Below the pieces are notes generated by a model that saw only the letters and a program-made list of their open reading frames with translations, was not told the origin of the DNA and searched no databases. From contig NZ_BSSE01000002.1 in NCBI RefSeq assembly GCF_030268965.1, positions 1 to 64,000 of the forward strand: a DNA stretch of 64,000 nt, written 5' to 3'. The position numbers and the translations under genes were made by a program. Below are positions 40,583 to 48,608 of the stretch, one piece after another; the stretch's first letter is position 1, and each line of letters begins with the position of its first letter. This DNA is from Microtetraspora sp. NBRC 16547 (GTDB taxonomy: Bacteria; Actinomycetota; Actinomycetes; Streptosporangiales; Streptosporangiaceae).

Positions 40583-42126
40583 GCGTCCCTCCGGCGAATC
40601 CGGACGACCGCCAGCCCGAGGGCCAGCGCCGCGTAGGCGCAGAGCACGGACAGGCCGGCCCAGGGGGCCAGCGGGTAGTAGCCGGCCGACGGCGCGTAGT
40701 ACGCGAGGACGTGCGGGTACTCGGGGATGCTCTGCTGGACGGCGAATCCGGCGGCCGGGGTGAGCCGGAGCAGCCACTGGGCCGCGCCGAGCGGCAGGAC
40801 GGACGTGGTCGCGAGGACGTGCGGCACGACGATGACGGCGACGGCCACGGTGACCGCCGCGGCGCTGTTCCGGAACAGGGCGCCGAGAGCGAACGCGAGG
40901 ACGGCGGCGACGGCCAGCAGCGCCGCGACGCCGGCGATGACGCGCAGTTCGGTGAGTGTGCTCACCGGGAGGACAGGGTTGCCGTTGGAGCGCAGGATCC
41001 GCGTGCCGACGACGACCGCGATGCCCGCCGCGGCCAGCCCGGCGACGAACGTCACCGTGCCGATCACCGTGGCCTTGGCCGCCAGCACTCGGCCGCGCCG
41101 CGGGCCGGCAAGGAGGCTGGTGCGGATCAGGCCCCGCCGGTATTCGGCGGTCACGAACATCACCGCCGCCACGATCACCACGATGAGTCCGGCCGGCAGG
41201 CCGGAGAGGGTGCTTTCGATCCGCTGGCCCTCCCCGGTCGGCCCGATGTCGCCGACCCCGGTCACGGTGTAGGTGTCACCGGACTGCGCGAACCCGCCCG
41301 GATGGTGGGGCGCCCCGTCGGGCTCCAAGGTCACGCCGATGTCGTCCCGCTCCCATGCGCCGCCGGACGTCCTGCCCTCCAGGGCGACCTGGTCGAAGAC
41401 GGCGATGGCCTCGGTGAACCGGACCGCCTGGATGCTCCCGCCGAAATCGGCCTGCTGGACCGTCAGGTCGCCCGGAGAGGCGACGAAGAGCCCGACCTGC
41501 ACCGTGTCCGGCAGTCCGGCCAGCCGGGCGGTGCCGACCACGGTCCAGTGCCGGCCGTCCGCTGACTCGTAGCCGGTGAGCTCTTCCCCGGAGCGGGTCA
41601 GCCGCAGCCAGCGTGGGGAGTCCTTCGACACGCCGCCCGGGCGGCCGGCCATGTCCCCGGTGAAGTCGTACTGCATCCGCACCCCGTGGCCGCCGGTGAC
41701 CATCGTCGCCGCGTACGTGGATCCTTGCCGGGTGCCGTCCTTGACGATGACTCCGGCCTTCGCCCACGGCACGACGCCGTCGACCTCGTTGCGCACCCCC
41801 GGGGTGACGTCGGGTTTGCGGATGTGGCCGGTCATGGAGCTCACCCGCGCCGTGATGCTGCCGTCGCCGGTCAGCGGCTTGTGCACGAAGTAGAACTTGT
41901 CGTCCACCGCCTCCCCGCCCGGCCCCACCGGAACGGCGGGGCAGACATCGTACGGACCGCCGCACGAGGTGTGGCTGCCCGACGCGGAGACCAGCCCGAG
42001 CGTCACGATGACGAGCGGCGCGACCGCCAGGCCGAGCACCCAGCCGCGTACCGTCCTGAACTTGGTCCACTCGGCGCGGAGCAGGCGCCCGAAGCCGCCG
42101 CGTCGCGGGGCCGTGCCGGCGCTCAT
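40579..42126 (-). CDS. ABC-2-type permease with a large extracytoplasmic domain
   Basis: A 515-residue permease. After RLLRAEWTKFRTVRGW and TM1 (about 27-48) comes an outside domain of about 240 residues (50-295). It contains Trp/Asp-rich beta segments (e.g. PWAKAGVIVKDGTRQGSTYAA, LRLTRSGEELTGYESADGRHW), the hallmark of DUF1349/concanavalin-like beta-sandwiches. The remaining TMs and the coupling loop TAEYRRGLIRTSLLAGPRR follow. The domain could bind carbohydrate, peptidoglycan or an antibiotic. It overlaps the ATPase gene by 4 nt (ATGA) and the small permease by 4 nt. Confidence 0.85.
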   Translation of the reverse strand: MSAGTAPRRGGFGRLLRAEWTKFRTVRGWVLGLAVAPLVIVTLGLVSASGSHTSCGGPYDVCPAVPVGPGGEAVDDKFYFVHKPLTGDGSITARVSSMTGHIRKPDVTPGVRNEVDGVVPWAKAGVIVKDGTRQGSTYAATMVTGGHGVRMQYDFTGDMAGRPGGVSKDSPRWLRLTRSGEELTGYESADGRHWTVVGTARLAGLPDTVQVGLFVASPGDLTVQQADFGGSIQAVRFTEAIAVFDQVALEGRTSGGAWERDDIGVTLEPDGAPHHPGGFAQSGDTYTVTGVGDIGPTGEGQRIESTLSGLPAGLIVVIVAAVMFVTAEYRRGLIRTSLLAGPRRGRVLAAKATVIGTVTFVAGLAAAGIAVVVGTRILRSNGNPVLPVSTLTELRVIAGVAALLAVAAVLAFALGALFRNSAAAVTVAVAVIVVPHVLATTSVLPLGAAQWLLRLTPAAGFAVQQSIPEYPHVLAYYAPSAGYYPLAPWAGLSVLCAYAALALGLAVVRIRRRDA

Positions 42127-43052
42127 CGGCCCGCCTCGGCGTCCGCCGCGCGGAACTCGACCGCGTTCCGGGTGAGCTCCAGGTAGGCCTCCTCCAGCGT
42201 GGCCCGGTCGGCGGCCACCTCCGAGAACGGCACGGCGCCGGCGGTGAGTGCCGCCACGACACGCTCGGCCGCCAGCCCCGAGACGGTGATCACATCGCGG
42301 TCGGCGACGGCCACGGTGGCCCCGGCCTGCGACAACGCCGTCGTCGCCCGCTCCCGGGCCGTCGTACGCAGCCTGACCCGGTCACGGGACGCGGCGGCGA
42401 TCAGGTCGGCCACGCTGGTGTCGGCCACGACCCGCCCCCGGCCCACCACCACGAGATGGTCGGCGGTGTCCTGCAGCTCGCTCATCAGGTGGCTGGAGAC
42501 CAGGACGGCGCGGCCCTGCGCGGCCAGCGAGCGCAGGAAGCCGCGGATCCACACGATGCCCTCGGGATCGAGGCCGTTGACCGGCTCGTCCAGCATGAGC
42601 ACCGGCGGGTCGCCGAGCAGTGCGGCGGCGATGCCGAGACGCTGCCGCATGCCCAGGGAGAAGCCGCCGGCCCTGCGGCGGGCCGCCGATCGCAGGCCGA
42701 CCTGATCGAGCACCTCGTCGACCCGCCCGGCGGGCAGACCCTGGGAGTGCGCCAGCCACAGCAGGTGGTTGCGCGCGGTACGGCTGGGCTGTAGCGCTGC
42801 GGCGTCGAGCAGGGCGCCGACGTGGCGCAGCGGAGTGCGCAGGCTCCGGTACGGCCGCCCGCCCACCAACGCGGTGCCCTCGTCGGCCGCGTCCAGGCCG
42901 AGGATCACCCGCATCGTGGTGGACTTGCCCGCGCCGTTGGGGCCGACGAAGCCGGTGACGTGTCCCGGGGACACGGTGAAGGACATCCCGTCCAGCGCCA
43001 CGGTCTGGCCGAACCGCTTGCGCAGGCCGTGGACTTCGATGGTTGCGTGCAT
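42123..43052 (-). CDS. ABC transporter ATP-binding protein
   Basis: A 309-residue drug-exporter-type ATPase. It has Walker A GPNGAGKSTT (about 38-47), the signature FSLGMRQRLGIA, Walker B PVLMLDEPVNGLDPEG and an H-loop VLVSSHLMSE. The C-terminal extension past residue 215 is typical of BcrA-like subunits. It leads the operon with two permeases and is divergent from a two-component system 110 bp away, an arrangement typical of cell-envelope-stress or peptide-antibiotic exporters. Confidence 0.92.
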   Translation of the reverse strand: MHATIEVHGLRKRFGQTVALDGMSFTVSPGHVTGFVGPNGAGKSTTMRVILGLDAADEGTALVGGRPYRSLRTPLRHVGALLDAAALQPSRTARNHLLWLAHSQGLPAGRVDEVLDQVGLRSAARRRAGGFSLGMRQRLGIAAALLGDPPVLMLDEPVNGLDPEGIVWIRGFLRSLAAQGRAVLVSSHLMSELQDTADHLVVVGRGRVVADTSVADLIAAASRDRVRLRTTARERATTALSQAGATVAVADRDVITVSGLAAERVVAALTAGAVPFSEVAADRATLEEAYLELTRNAVEFRAADAEAGR

Positions 43053-43073
43053 GGCTCCGGTTGTACGGACCCG

Positions 43074-43118
43074 GACCTAACACGGCCCGAACGAGTCCTG
43101 TCACATCGGTGTTAGGTC
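43074..43118. promoter_or_regulatory. Long inverted repeat in the divergent ABC/two-component promoter
   Basis: GACCTAACAC (43074-43083) and GTGTTAGGTC (43109-43118) are perfect 10-bp arms, 25 bp apart, in the 110-bp gap between the ATPase start and the histidine-kinase start. One arm lies towards each gene, as expected for a regulator controlling both directions, most simply the response regulator encoded here. Confidence 0.65.
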
Positions 43119-43162
43119 GGGCACGGCATCCTGAAGGTCGGCACCGAGCAAGGAGATGACCG

Positions 43163-44356
43163 ATGAGGACGCCGCGTCGTCTGGCCATGCGGGCCCGCAC
43201 CGTGCGGTGGCGGTTCACCGCCCTGTACGGTGCCACGTTCCTCATGTCCGGTGCCGGACTGCTGGTCATCAACAACCTGGTGGGACTGTGGGGGACGCAG
43301 ACCAGCCACGCCCTGCCTCCCGGCGCCGCGCCGGGCCGGCCGGCCACGCTCGAGGCCGCCATGGAGCTCAACCAGCTCCTCCAGGCCGAGCTGTCGCAGG
43401 TGAAGGCCGCTCAATCGCGTCAGCTCCTGGTCGGCTCGATTGTCGCGCTGGCCGTCATGGCCGTGGTGTCGGTCGCGCTGGGCCGTGTCGTCGCGGCCCG
43501 GGTGCTGCGCCCGCTGCGCACGATCACCGCGGCCACCCGCCAGATCTCCGCCGACGACCTGCACAAACGCCTGGCCGTGGCGGGCCCGGCCGACGAGGTG
43601 AAGGACCTCGCCGACACCATCGACGGACTGCTGGAGCGCCTGGAGGCGTCCTTCGCCGCCCAACGCCGGTTCGTCGCCAACGCCTCCCACGAGCTGCGCA
43701 CCCCGCTGACGACCATGCGGGCCTCGCTGGACGTGGCCATGGCAAAGCCGGAGCCGGTGCCGGCCCAGACGGCCGCGCTGGCCGACCGGCTCCGCGCCGA
43801 ACTCGACCAGGTCGACCGGCTTCTGGAGGGCTTCCTCCTCCTTGCCCGCGCCCAGCACGGCGCGTCGTCCGACAGTACGGCGTTCTCCCTCGGCCGCGCG
43901 GTGTCCGCGGCCCTGGACGCCCGCGCCGCCGACATCGCGGCCAAGGGACTGACCGTTCATGACGGTACGGTCGACGACCGCGCGTGGACGCGGGGGGACC
44001 CGACACTACTGGCCCGGATGATCGACAACGTGATCGACAACGCCGTCAAGCACAACCACGACGGCGGCTGGATCCGGTGCGCGACCGGGGCCGAGGGCGA
44101 GGGCGCGTTCCTCATCGTGGAGACGGGCGGGCCCGTTCTCGATCAGGGCCAGGTCGCGCTGCTGGCGCAGCCGTTCCAACGGCTCGGCGCGGACCGGACC
44201 GGCTCCGGCAACGGCTCGGGGCTCGGCCTGTCAATCGTCGCCGCCGTCGCCGCCGCGCACGGCGGCACCCTGGACCTGCGTGCCCGGCCCGAGGGCGGCC
44301 TCCGGGTCGCCGTCTCGCTCCCTCTGACGAGCGCACAGGCGGGTGTCCCGGCGTGA
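43163..44356 (+). CDS. Sensor histidine kinase
   Basis: A 397-residue sensor. TM1 lies at about 18-42, a short extracytoplasmic loop at 43-88, TM2 at 89-113, then HAMP (114-165), the HisKA box ANASHELRTPLTTM with phosphorylated H176, and an HATPase domain with the N-box DNVIDNAVKHN and GSGLGLSIV. The D-box reads VETGGPV, a variant seen in this subgroup. The ATG at 43163 follows AAGGAG by 7 nt. The stop overlaps the response-regulator start (GTGA). The small loop suggests sensing through the membrane or the partner transporter, as in Bce-like systems, which is inference. Confidence 0.92.
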   Translation: MRTPRRLAMRARTVRWRFTALYGATFLMSGAGLLVINNLVGLWGTQTSHALPPGAAPGRPATLEAAMELNQLLQAELSQVKAAQSRQLLVGSIVALAVMAVVSVALGRVVAARVLRPLRTITAATRQISADDLHKRLAVAGPADEVKDLADTIDGLLERLEASFAAQRRFVANASHELRTPLTTMRASLDVAMAKPEPVPAQTAALADRLRAELDQVDRLLEGFLLLARAQHGASSDSTAFSLGRAVSAALDARAADIAAKGLTVHDGTVDDRAWTRGDPTLLARMIDNVIDNAVKHNHDGGWIRCATGAEGEGAFLIVETGGPVLDQGQVALLAQPFQRLGADRTGSGNGSGLGLSIVAAVAAAHGGTLDLRARPEGGLRVAVSLPLTSAQAGVPA

Positions 44357-45042
44357 GGGTCCTGGTAGTGGAGGACGCGCGCGCCCTCGCCGCCGTCCTG
44401 GTCGAGGGGCTGTGCGATCAGGGCATGGCCGTGGACGTGGCGTACGACGGCCTGGAAGCCGCGGCCAAGCTCGACCTCAACGCCTACGACGTGGTCGTCC
44501 TCGACCGCGACCTGCCGGGCATCCACGGGGACACCCTCTGCCGGATGATCACCGAACGCGACGACCGCGTCATGGTCCTGATGCTGACCGCGGCCGGCTC
44601 ACCCGGCGACCGGGTCACCGGCCTGAGCCTGGGCGCCGACGACTACCTCGCCAAGCCCTTCCACTTCCCCGAACTGGTCCTGCGCATCCGCTCCCTGGCC
44701 CGCCGCCAACCCTCCGCCCGCCCCCGGACCCTGCGCGCGGCGGGCATCGAACTCGACCCCCTACGCCGCACCGTCACCCGCGACGGCCGGCTGCTCGATC
44801 TGTCGGTCAAGGAGTTCGCCCTCCTCGAAACCCTCCTGCGCGCCAGCCCCGCTTTCCTCAGCAGCGAAGACCTGCTCGAACAGGTCTGGGACGAACACGC
44901 CAACCCGCTCACCAACACCGTGACCGTCACCATCGGCCGGCTACGCCGCAAGCTCGGCGACCCCCCGATCATCACCACCACACCCGGCGTGGGTTACCGC
45001 ATCACCGATCCACCCGGGGACGGCGCGCCGCCTGCCCGCTGA
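44353..45042 (+). CDS. OmpR/PhoB-family response regulator
   Basis: A 229-residue regulator. The receiver domain (1-115) has VEDAR, the phosphorylated D51 in VVLDRDLPG, and the Lys in DDYLAKPF. The winged-helix domain (about 130-220) has LDLSVKEFALLETLL and TNTVTVTIGRLRRKLG. The GTG at 44353 overlaps the kinase stop. It probably binds the inverted repeat 43074-43118 and controls the ABC operon and itself. Confidence 0.92.
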   Translation: MRVLVVEDARALAAVLVEGLCDQGMAVDVAYDGLEAAAKLDLNAYDVVVLDRDLPGIHGDTLCRMITERDDRVMVLMLTAAGSPGDRVTGLSLGADDYLAKPFHFPELVLRIRSLARRQPSARPRTLRAAGIELDPLRRTVTRDGRLLDLSVKEFALLETLLRASPAFLSSEDLLEQVWDEHANPLTNTVTVTIGRLRRKLGDPPIITTTPGVGYRITDPPGDGAPPAR

Positions 45043-45075
45043 GGATCGCGCGGGCACCCGGCGCGGTGGACCCGC

Positions 45076-46128
45076 CTAGCGCGTCTCCAGGGCAACGGTC
45101 GTACGGGTGGCCGCGGAGTGCCTGGCCGCCTCCAGGACGGTGAGTGACTCGACGGCGTCGCGCGGATCGACGGGCGGCGGGGCGCCGTCCCGCAGGCACG
45201 CCACGACACCGGCGTAGAACTCCTGGTAGGCGCCCGGCTCCGTCGGGACCGTGCGGTTGTCGCCCTCGACGCCGAGCTCACCCCAGCGCTCCCGCGCCTC
45301 CACACCCCAGCCCTCGCCGCCCGGGCGCTCGCCCGCGCGCAGGCGGTCCTCCTGCTGGTCGAGGCCCCATTTCACGTACGCGCTCCGCGATCCGAGGACC
45401 CGGAACCGGGGGCCGAGCCGTCCCGCCACCGCGCTCATCCACAGGTGGGAACGCGTTCCGTTCGCGTGGGTCAGCGCCACGAAGGCGTCGTCGTCACACA
45501 GGACGCCCGCCCGCCGCACGTCGGTCTCCGCGTACACGGTGGACACGGGGCCGAGGAGCTGGATCGCCTGATCCACGAGGTGGCTGCCGAGGTCGTAGAG
45601 CACGCCGCCGATCTCGTCCACGCCGCCCAGCTCGCGCCAGCCGCCCTTGGGCACCGGACGCCAGCGCTCGAACCTGGACTCCAGCCGGTGGATCGGGCCG
45701 AGCTCCGGCAGCAGGCGACGGATGGTGAGGAAGTCGCCGTCCCACCGCCGGTTCTGGAACACCGTCAGCATCAGGCCGCGCTCGCCGGCCAGCCGGACGA
45801 GGCCACGGGCCTCCGCCGCGGTGCCGGCGAGCGGCTTGTCCACCACGACCGGCAGACCCGCCCCGAGCGCCGCCCGCGCCAGCGGCACGTGCGTGCGGTT
45901 GGGCGAGGCGATCACGATCACGTCGCATCGGCCGGGAAGCTCCTCGGCCGACGTCACGACCTCCGCGCCGGGATACGCGTGCCGTACCCGGCCGGCTCGT
46001 TCGGGGTCCCTGGTGACCACCGCGGCCAGCCGGAGGCCGGGGGTGGCCGCGATCAGCGGCGCGTGGAAGAACGCGCCGGCCGTCCCGTACCCGGCGAGGC
46101 CGACGCGGATCTCAGACTCGTACGGCAT
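45076..46128 (-). CDS. Gfo/Idh/MocA-family oxidoreductase
   Basis: A 350-residue NAD(P)-dependent dehydrogenase. The Rossmann motif is VGLAGYGTAGAFFHAPLI, followed by CDVIVIASPNRTH and the catalytic Lys block VVDKPLAGTA; FQNRRWDGDF and GSHLVDQAIQLLG belong to the C-terminal beta-sheet domain. The FFHAPLI form and the NRRWDGDF segment resemble scyllo-inositol- or sugar-dehydrogenase-like members; the substrate is unknown. It is monocistronic and converges on the response regulator. Confidence 0.9.
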   Translation of the reverse strand: MPYESEIRVGLAGYGTAGAFFHAPLIAATPGLRLAAVVTRDPERAGRVRHAYPGAEVVTSAEELPGRCDVIVIASPNRTHVPLARAALGAGLPVVVDKPLAGTAAEARGLVRLAGERGLMLTVFQNRRWDGDFLTIRRLLPELGPIHRLESRFERWRPVPKGGWRELGGVDEIGGVLYDLGSHLVDQAIQLLGPVSTVYAETDVRRAGVLCDDDAFVALTHANGTRSHLWMSAVAGRLGPRFRVLGSRSAYVKWGLDQQEDRLRAGERPGGEGWGVEARERWGELGVEGDNRTVPTEPGAYQEFYAGVVACLRDGAPPPVDPRDAVESLTVLEAARHSAATRTTVALETR

Positions 46129-46144
46129 GGCCCAACGATATTGG

Positions 46145-46193
46145 CCCCATCAGCCCCATTAGCCGCATTAGCCCCATTAGCCCCATTGGCCCC
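46145..46193. repeat. 9-bp tandem repeat (CCCCATTAG, about 5 copies)
   Basis: Five units with single-base variants plus CCCC, starting 17 bp upstream of the dehydrogenase gene's ATG, so it lies in its promoter or leader. Such a length-variable array could alter expression; this is inference. Confidence 0.8.
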
Positions 46194-46265
46194 GCGACGC
46201 GTCCTCTGAAGGGCCGACCCGGCCACCCATGTGGCCTGACGGAGTGATCGTCGCCGGGCGGCGGA

Positions 46266-47171
46266 TCAGTTGTCCCGGTCGTCGCGCTCGGCCAGGAACG
46301 CCTCGAACTGGGCGGCCAGCTCGTCGCCGGTCGGCATGGGGGTGTCCTCCGCGAGGAGGTTCTCCCGTTCGGCGCCCGACTGGAACGCGTCGTACTGCTG
46401 CTCCAGCCCTTGGATGGCGCTCGACAGCTCGTCGGAGGCCTGGATCTGCTCCTCGATCTCGCGGTTGGTCTTCTCGGCGGCGTCCCGGAGGGCCTCAGTG
46501 GGGAAGACCAGGCCGGTGCCCCTGGTGACCGCCTCCAGGGCCGCCACCGCCGCCTGGTGGTACTCCGCCTGAGCGAGATAGTGCGGGACATGCACCGCGT
46601 ATCCGAGCGCGTCGTGCCCCTTCGCGCCGAGGCGCAGCTCGATCAGGGCGGCGATGCTGCCTGGCACCTGGACCTTGCCGAACGGGCTGGGCGGCCCGGC
46701 GACCAGCTCGGGCCGGCTGCCGTGCGCGGTGAGGCCGAGCGGGCGGGTGTGCGGGACGCCCATCGGGATGCCGTGCACAGTCACCAGCTTGCCGACGCCG
46801 AGCTGGGTCACGAGCATGCCCACAGCCTCGGTGAACAGCTCCCACTCGCGGTCGGGCTCCGGACCGGTCATGATCAGGAAAGGCGTGCCGGTCACGTCGT
46901 CGGCGAGGTAGACGGCCAGCTCGGGCGTGTCGTAGTCCGCCCAGTGGTCACCGTCGAAGGTCATCACGGGGCGCCGCGAGCGGTAGTCAAGGAGTCTGTC
47001 CACATCGAACGTGGCGATCAGCCGGTGGTCCAGCTCGGAGAGCAGGTGCCCGAGGGCCAGTCTGCCCGCGCCACCGGCGTCCACGAAGCCCTCGAAGTGG
47101 TAGAGCAGCACCGGATCGGCCAGCTCGGGGGCGTCGCCGTCGAGCCTGTAGAGATCCGTCGGGTCGAGCAC
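46266..47171 (-). CDS. PAC2-family protein
   Basis: A 301-residue protein of the PAC2 (proteasome assembly chaperone-like) family that is widespread in actinobacteria. It shows VLLYHFEGFVDAGGAGRLAL, FDVDRLLDYRSRRPVM, the FLIMTGPEPDREWE strand and GIPMGVPHTRPLG. A helical, Glu/Gln-rich tail (about 225-301) may be a coiled coil. Its role is unproven; a link to proteasome assembly is inferred only from the fold. It starts with GTG at 47171. Confidence 0.88.
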   Translation of the reverse strand: MLDPTDLYRLDGDAPELADPVLLYHFEGFVDAGGAGRLALGHLLSELDHRLIATFDVDRLLDYRSRRPVMTFDGDHWADYDTPELAVYLADDVTGTPFLIMTGPEPDREWELFTEAVGMLVTQLGVGKLVTVHGIPMGVPHTRPLGLTAHGSRPELVAGPPSPFGKVQVPGSIAALIELRLGAKGHDALGYAVHVPHYLAQAEYHQAAVAALEAVTRGTGLVFPTEALRDAAEKTNREIEEQIQASDELSSAIQGLEQQYDAFQSGAERENLLAEDTPMPTGDELAAQFEAFLAERDDRDN

Positions 47172-47473
47172 CTGAGTCCCAGCCTTTCCTCATGAACGCT
47201 TCTCTGGTGAACCAGCGAGAGGTCCCGTGGATTCCGCGTCGGTGTGGTGGACCCTACCGGGTGGACAACGGCTCCCATGGAGTCGGACCCGGAACTGGAG
47301 GAGTTCGCGACCAAGCCGCCCGGGCTCGGCACCCCCTGCATGTTTCGGGCTGGACGGGCCGTTCGAGAAGAGTGATCCGGAGGTAGAGGAATATCCCACG
47401 CGGGGTGGTATTTCCACTAAGTCCGCAATTCGGGTATTTGCTGTGACTCTAGCTATTTGTTGAAGCGATAGTC
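47172..47473. other. Intergenic region upstream of the terpene synthase
   Basis: This 302-bp divergent spacer contains an A+T-richer promoter-like patch near 47410-47470. A 32-codon frame at 47277-47375 (MESDPELEEFATKPPG...) starts with ATG but lacks a ribosome site; I do not call it a gene. Confidence 0.45.
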
Positions 47474-48484
47474 ATGCTGTTGGGCGTGTCTAATCCTTCC
47501 GCGCTTTCCCAAAGCAGACCGCTGTTGCGCATCCCCGCGCTGACCTGCCCGTTCCCCAGCGAGGTCAATCCGTACGTCGAGGAAGTGGACAGGGACACGC
47601 TGGCCTGGCTGGCCGCGTCCGGAATGATCGAGGGGACCGAAAACCTCGGACGTTACGGCGCGGCCAGGTACGGCTGGCTTGGCGCGAGAACCTATCCGTA
47701 CGCCACCCGGGAGTTGTGCCGGCTCGTCACCGACTGGTGCGTGTGGCTGTTCGCGTTCGACGACGTGTTCTGTGAGTCGGACCGGGCGGCGGCCGAGATC
47801 GCCAGCGCTCTCCCGCTGTTCATCTCCGTCATCGACGACCTCGACGACGGCGACCAGGTCGGCAACGTCTTCGCCCGGTCCTTGCTGGAGATCAAGACCA
47901 GGATCGCCGCGGCGGGGAACGCCGACCAACTCGACCGTTGGCGGGCCATGACCAAGGACTACCTCTTCGCCCAGGTCTGGGAGGCCGCCAACAGGGAGCA
48001 GGACGTCGTCCCGTCCTTCGACGACTACATCGTCATGCGGCGCAGGACCGGCGCGATGCTCACGGTCTTCGCGCTGATCGACGTGGCCGCCGGCAGCTAC
48101 CTCACCCCCGACGAGTGGCGGCTCCCCGACGTGCGGGCGATCACCGAGCACGCGAACGACGTCGTCGTCTGGGACAACGACCTCATCTCGTACGCCAAGG
48201 AGCGCTCTGGCCCGAACATCAACAACAACCTGGTCAGCGTGCTCCGCCGGCACAAAGGGTGCTCCACCCAGGAGGCCATGGACCTCATCGGAGGGATGCG
48301 CAACGAGGCGGTCGCCGGGATGGTGTCGCTGAAGCCCCGGCTCGACGCCCTCGGCTCGCCCGGGGTCGCGGCGTACGTCAAGGGCCTGGAGTGCTGGATC
48401 AGCGGGAGCGTGGACTACTCGCTGACCAGTTCCCGTTACTCGCAGGCGTGGCCGGCACCGGCGCTGCCCGGCGTCGACGATTGA
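47474..48484 (+). CDS. Class I terpene synthase (terpene cyclase)
   Basis: A 336-residue all-helical cyclase. The aspartate-rich motif is FDDVFCESD (D96, D97), the NSE triad is NDLISYAKE (N235, S239, E243), and an RY pair stands near the C-terminus (SSRYSQ), as needed for Mg2+ and diphosphate binding. It should convert a C10-C15 prenyl diphosphate to a volatile or cyclic terpene; the product cannot be predicted. The ATG at 47474 has only a weak ribosome site and a GTG at 47486 is possible. No prenyltransferase, P450 or methyltransferase is beside it. A large ATPase regulator converges from the right across a tandem repeat. Confidence 0.9.
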   Translation: MLLGVSNPSALSQSRPLLRIPALTCPFPSEVNPYVEEVDRDTLAWLAASGMIEGTENLGRYGAARYGWLGARTYPYATRELCRLVTDWCVWLFAFDDVFCESDRAAAEIASALPLFISVIDDLDDGDQVGNVFARSLLEIKTRIAAAGNADQLDRWRAMTKDYLFAQVWEAANREQDVVPSFDDYIVMRRRTGAMLTVFALIDVAAGSYLTPDEWRLPDVRAITEHANDVVVWDNDLISYAKERSGPNINNNLVSVLRRHKGCSTQEAMDLIGGMRNEAVAGMVSLKPRLDALGSPGVAAYVKGLECWISGSVDYSLTSSRYSQAWPAPALPGVDD

Positions 48485-48510
48485 ACGCCGACCCGTGAAA
48501 GCCCGCACAC

Positions 48511-48594
48511 GAACATCGGCACATGAACACCGGCACACGAACACCGGCACATGAACACCGGCACATGAACACCGGCACATGAACACCGGCGTCT
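48511..48594. repeat. 14-bp tandem repeat, six copies
   Basis: Six units of GAACACCGGCACAT with single changes, starting 27 bp after the terpene-synthase stop and ending 15 bp before the ATPase-gene stop. As 14 is not a multiple of 3 the array is non-coding in design. Confidence 0.9.
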
Positions 48595-48608
48595 GAGCAC
48601 GAGGCCGA

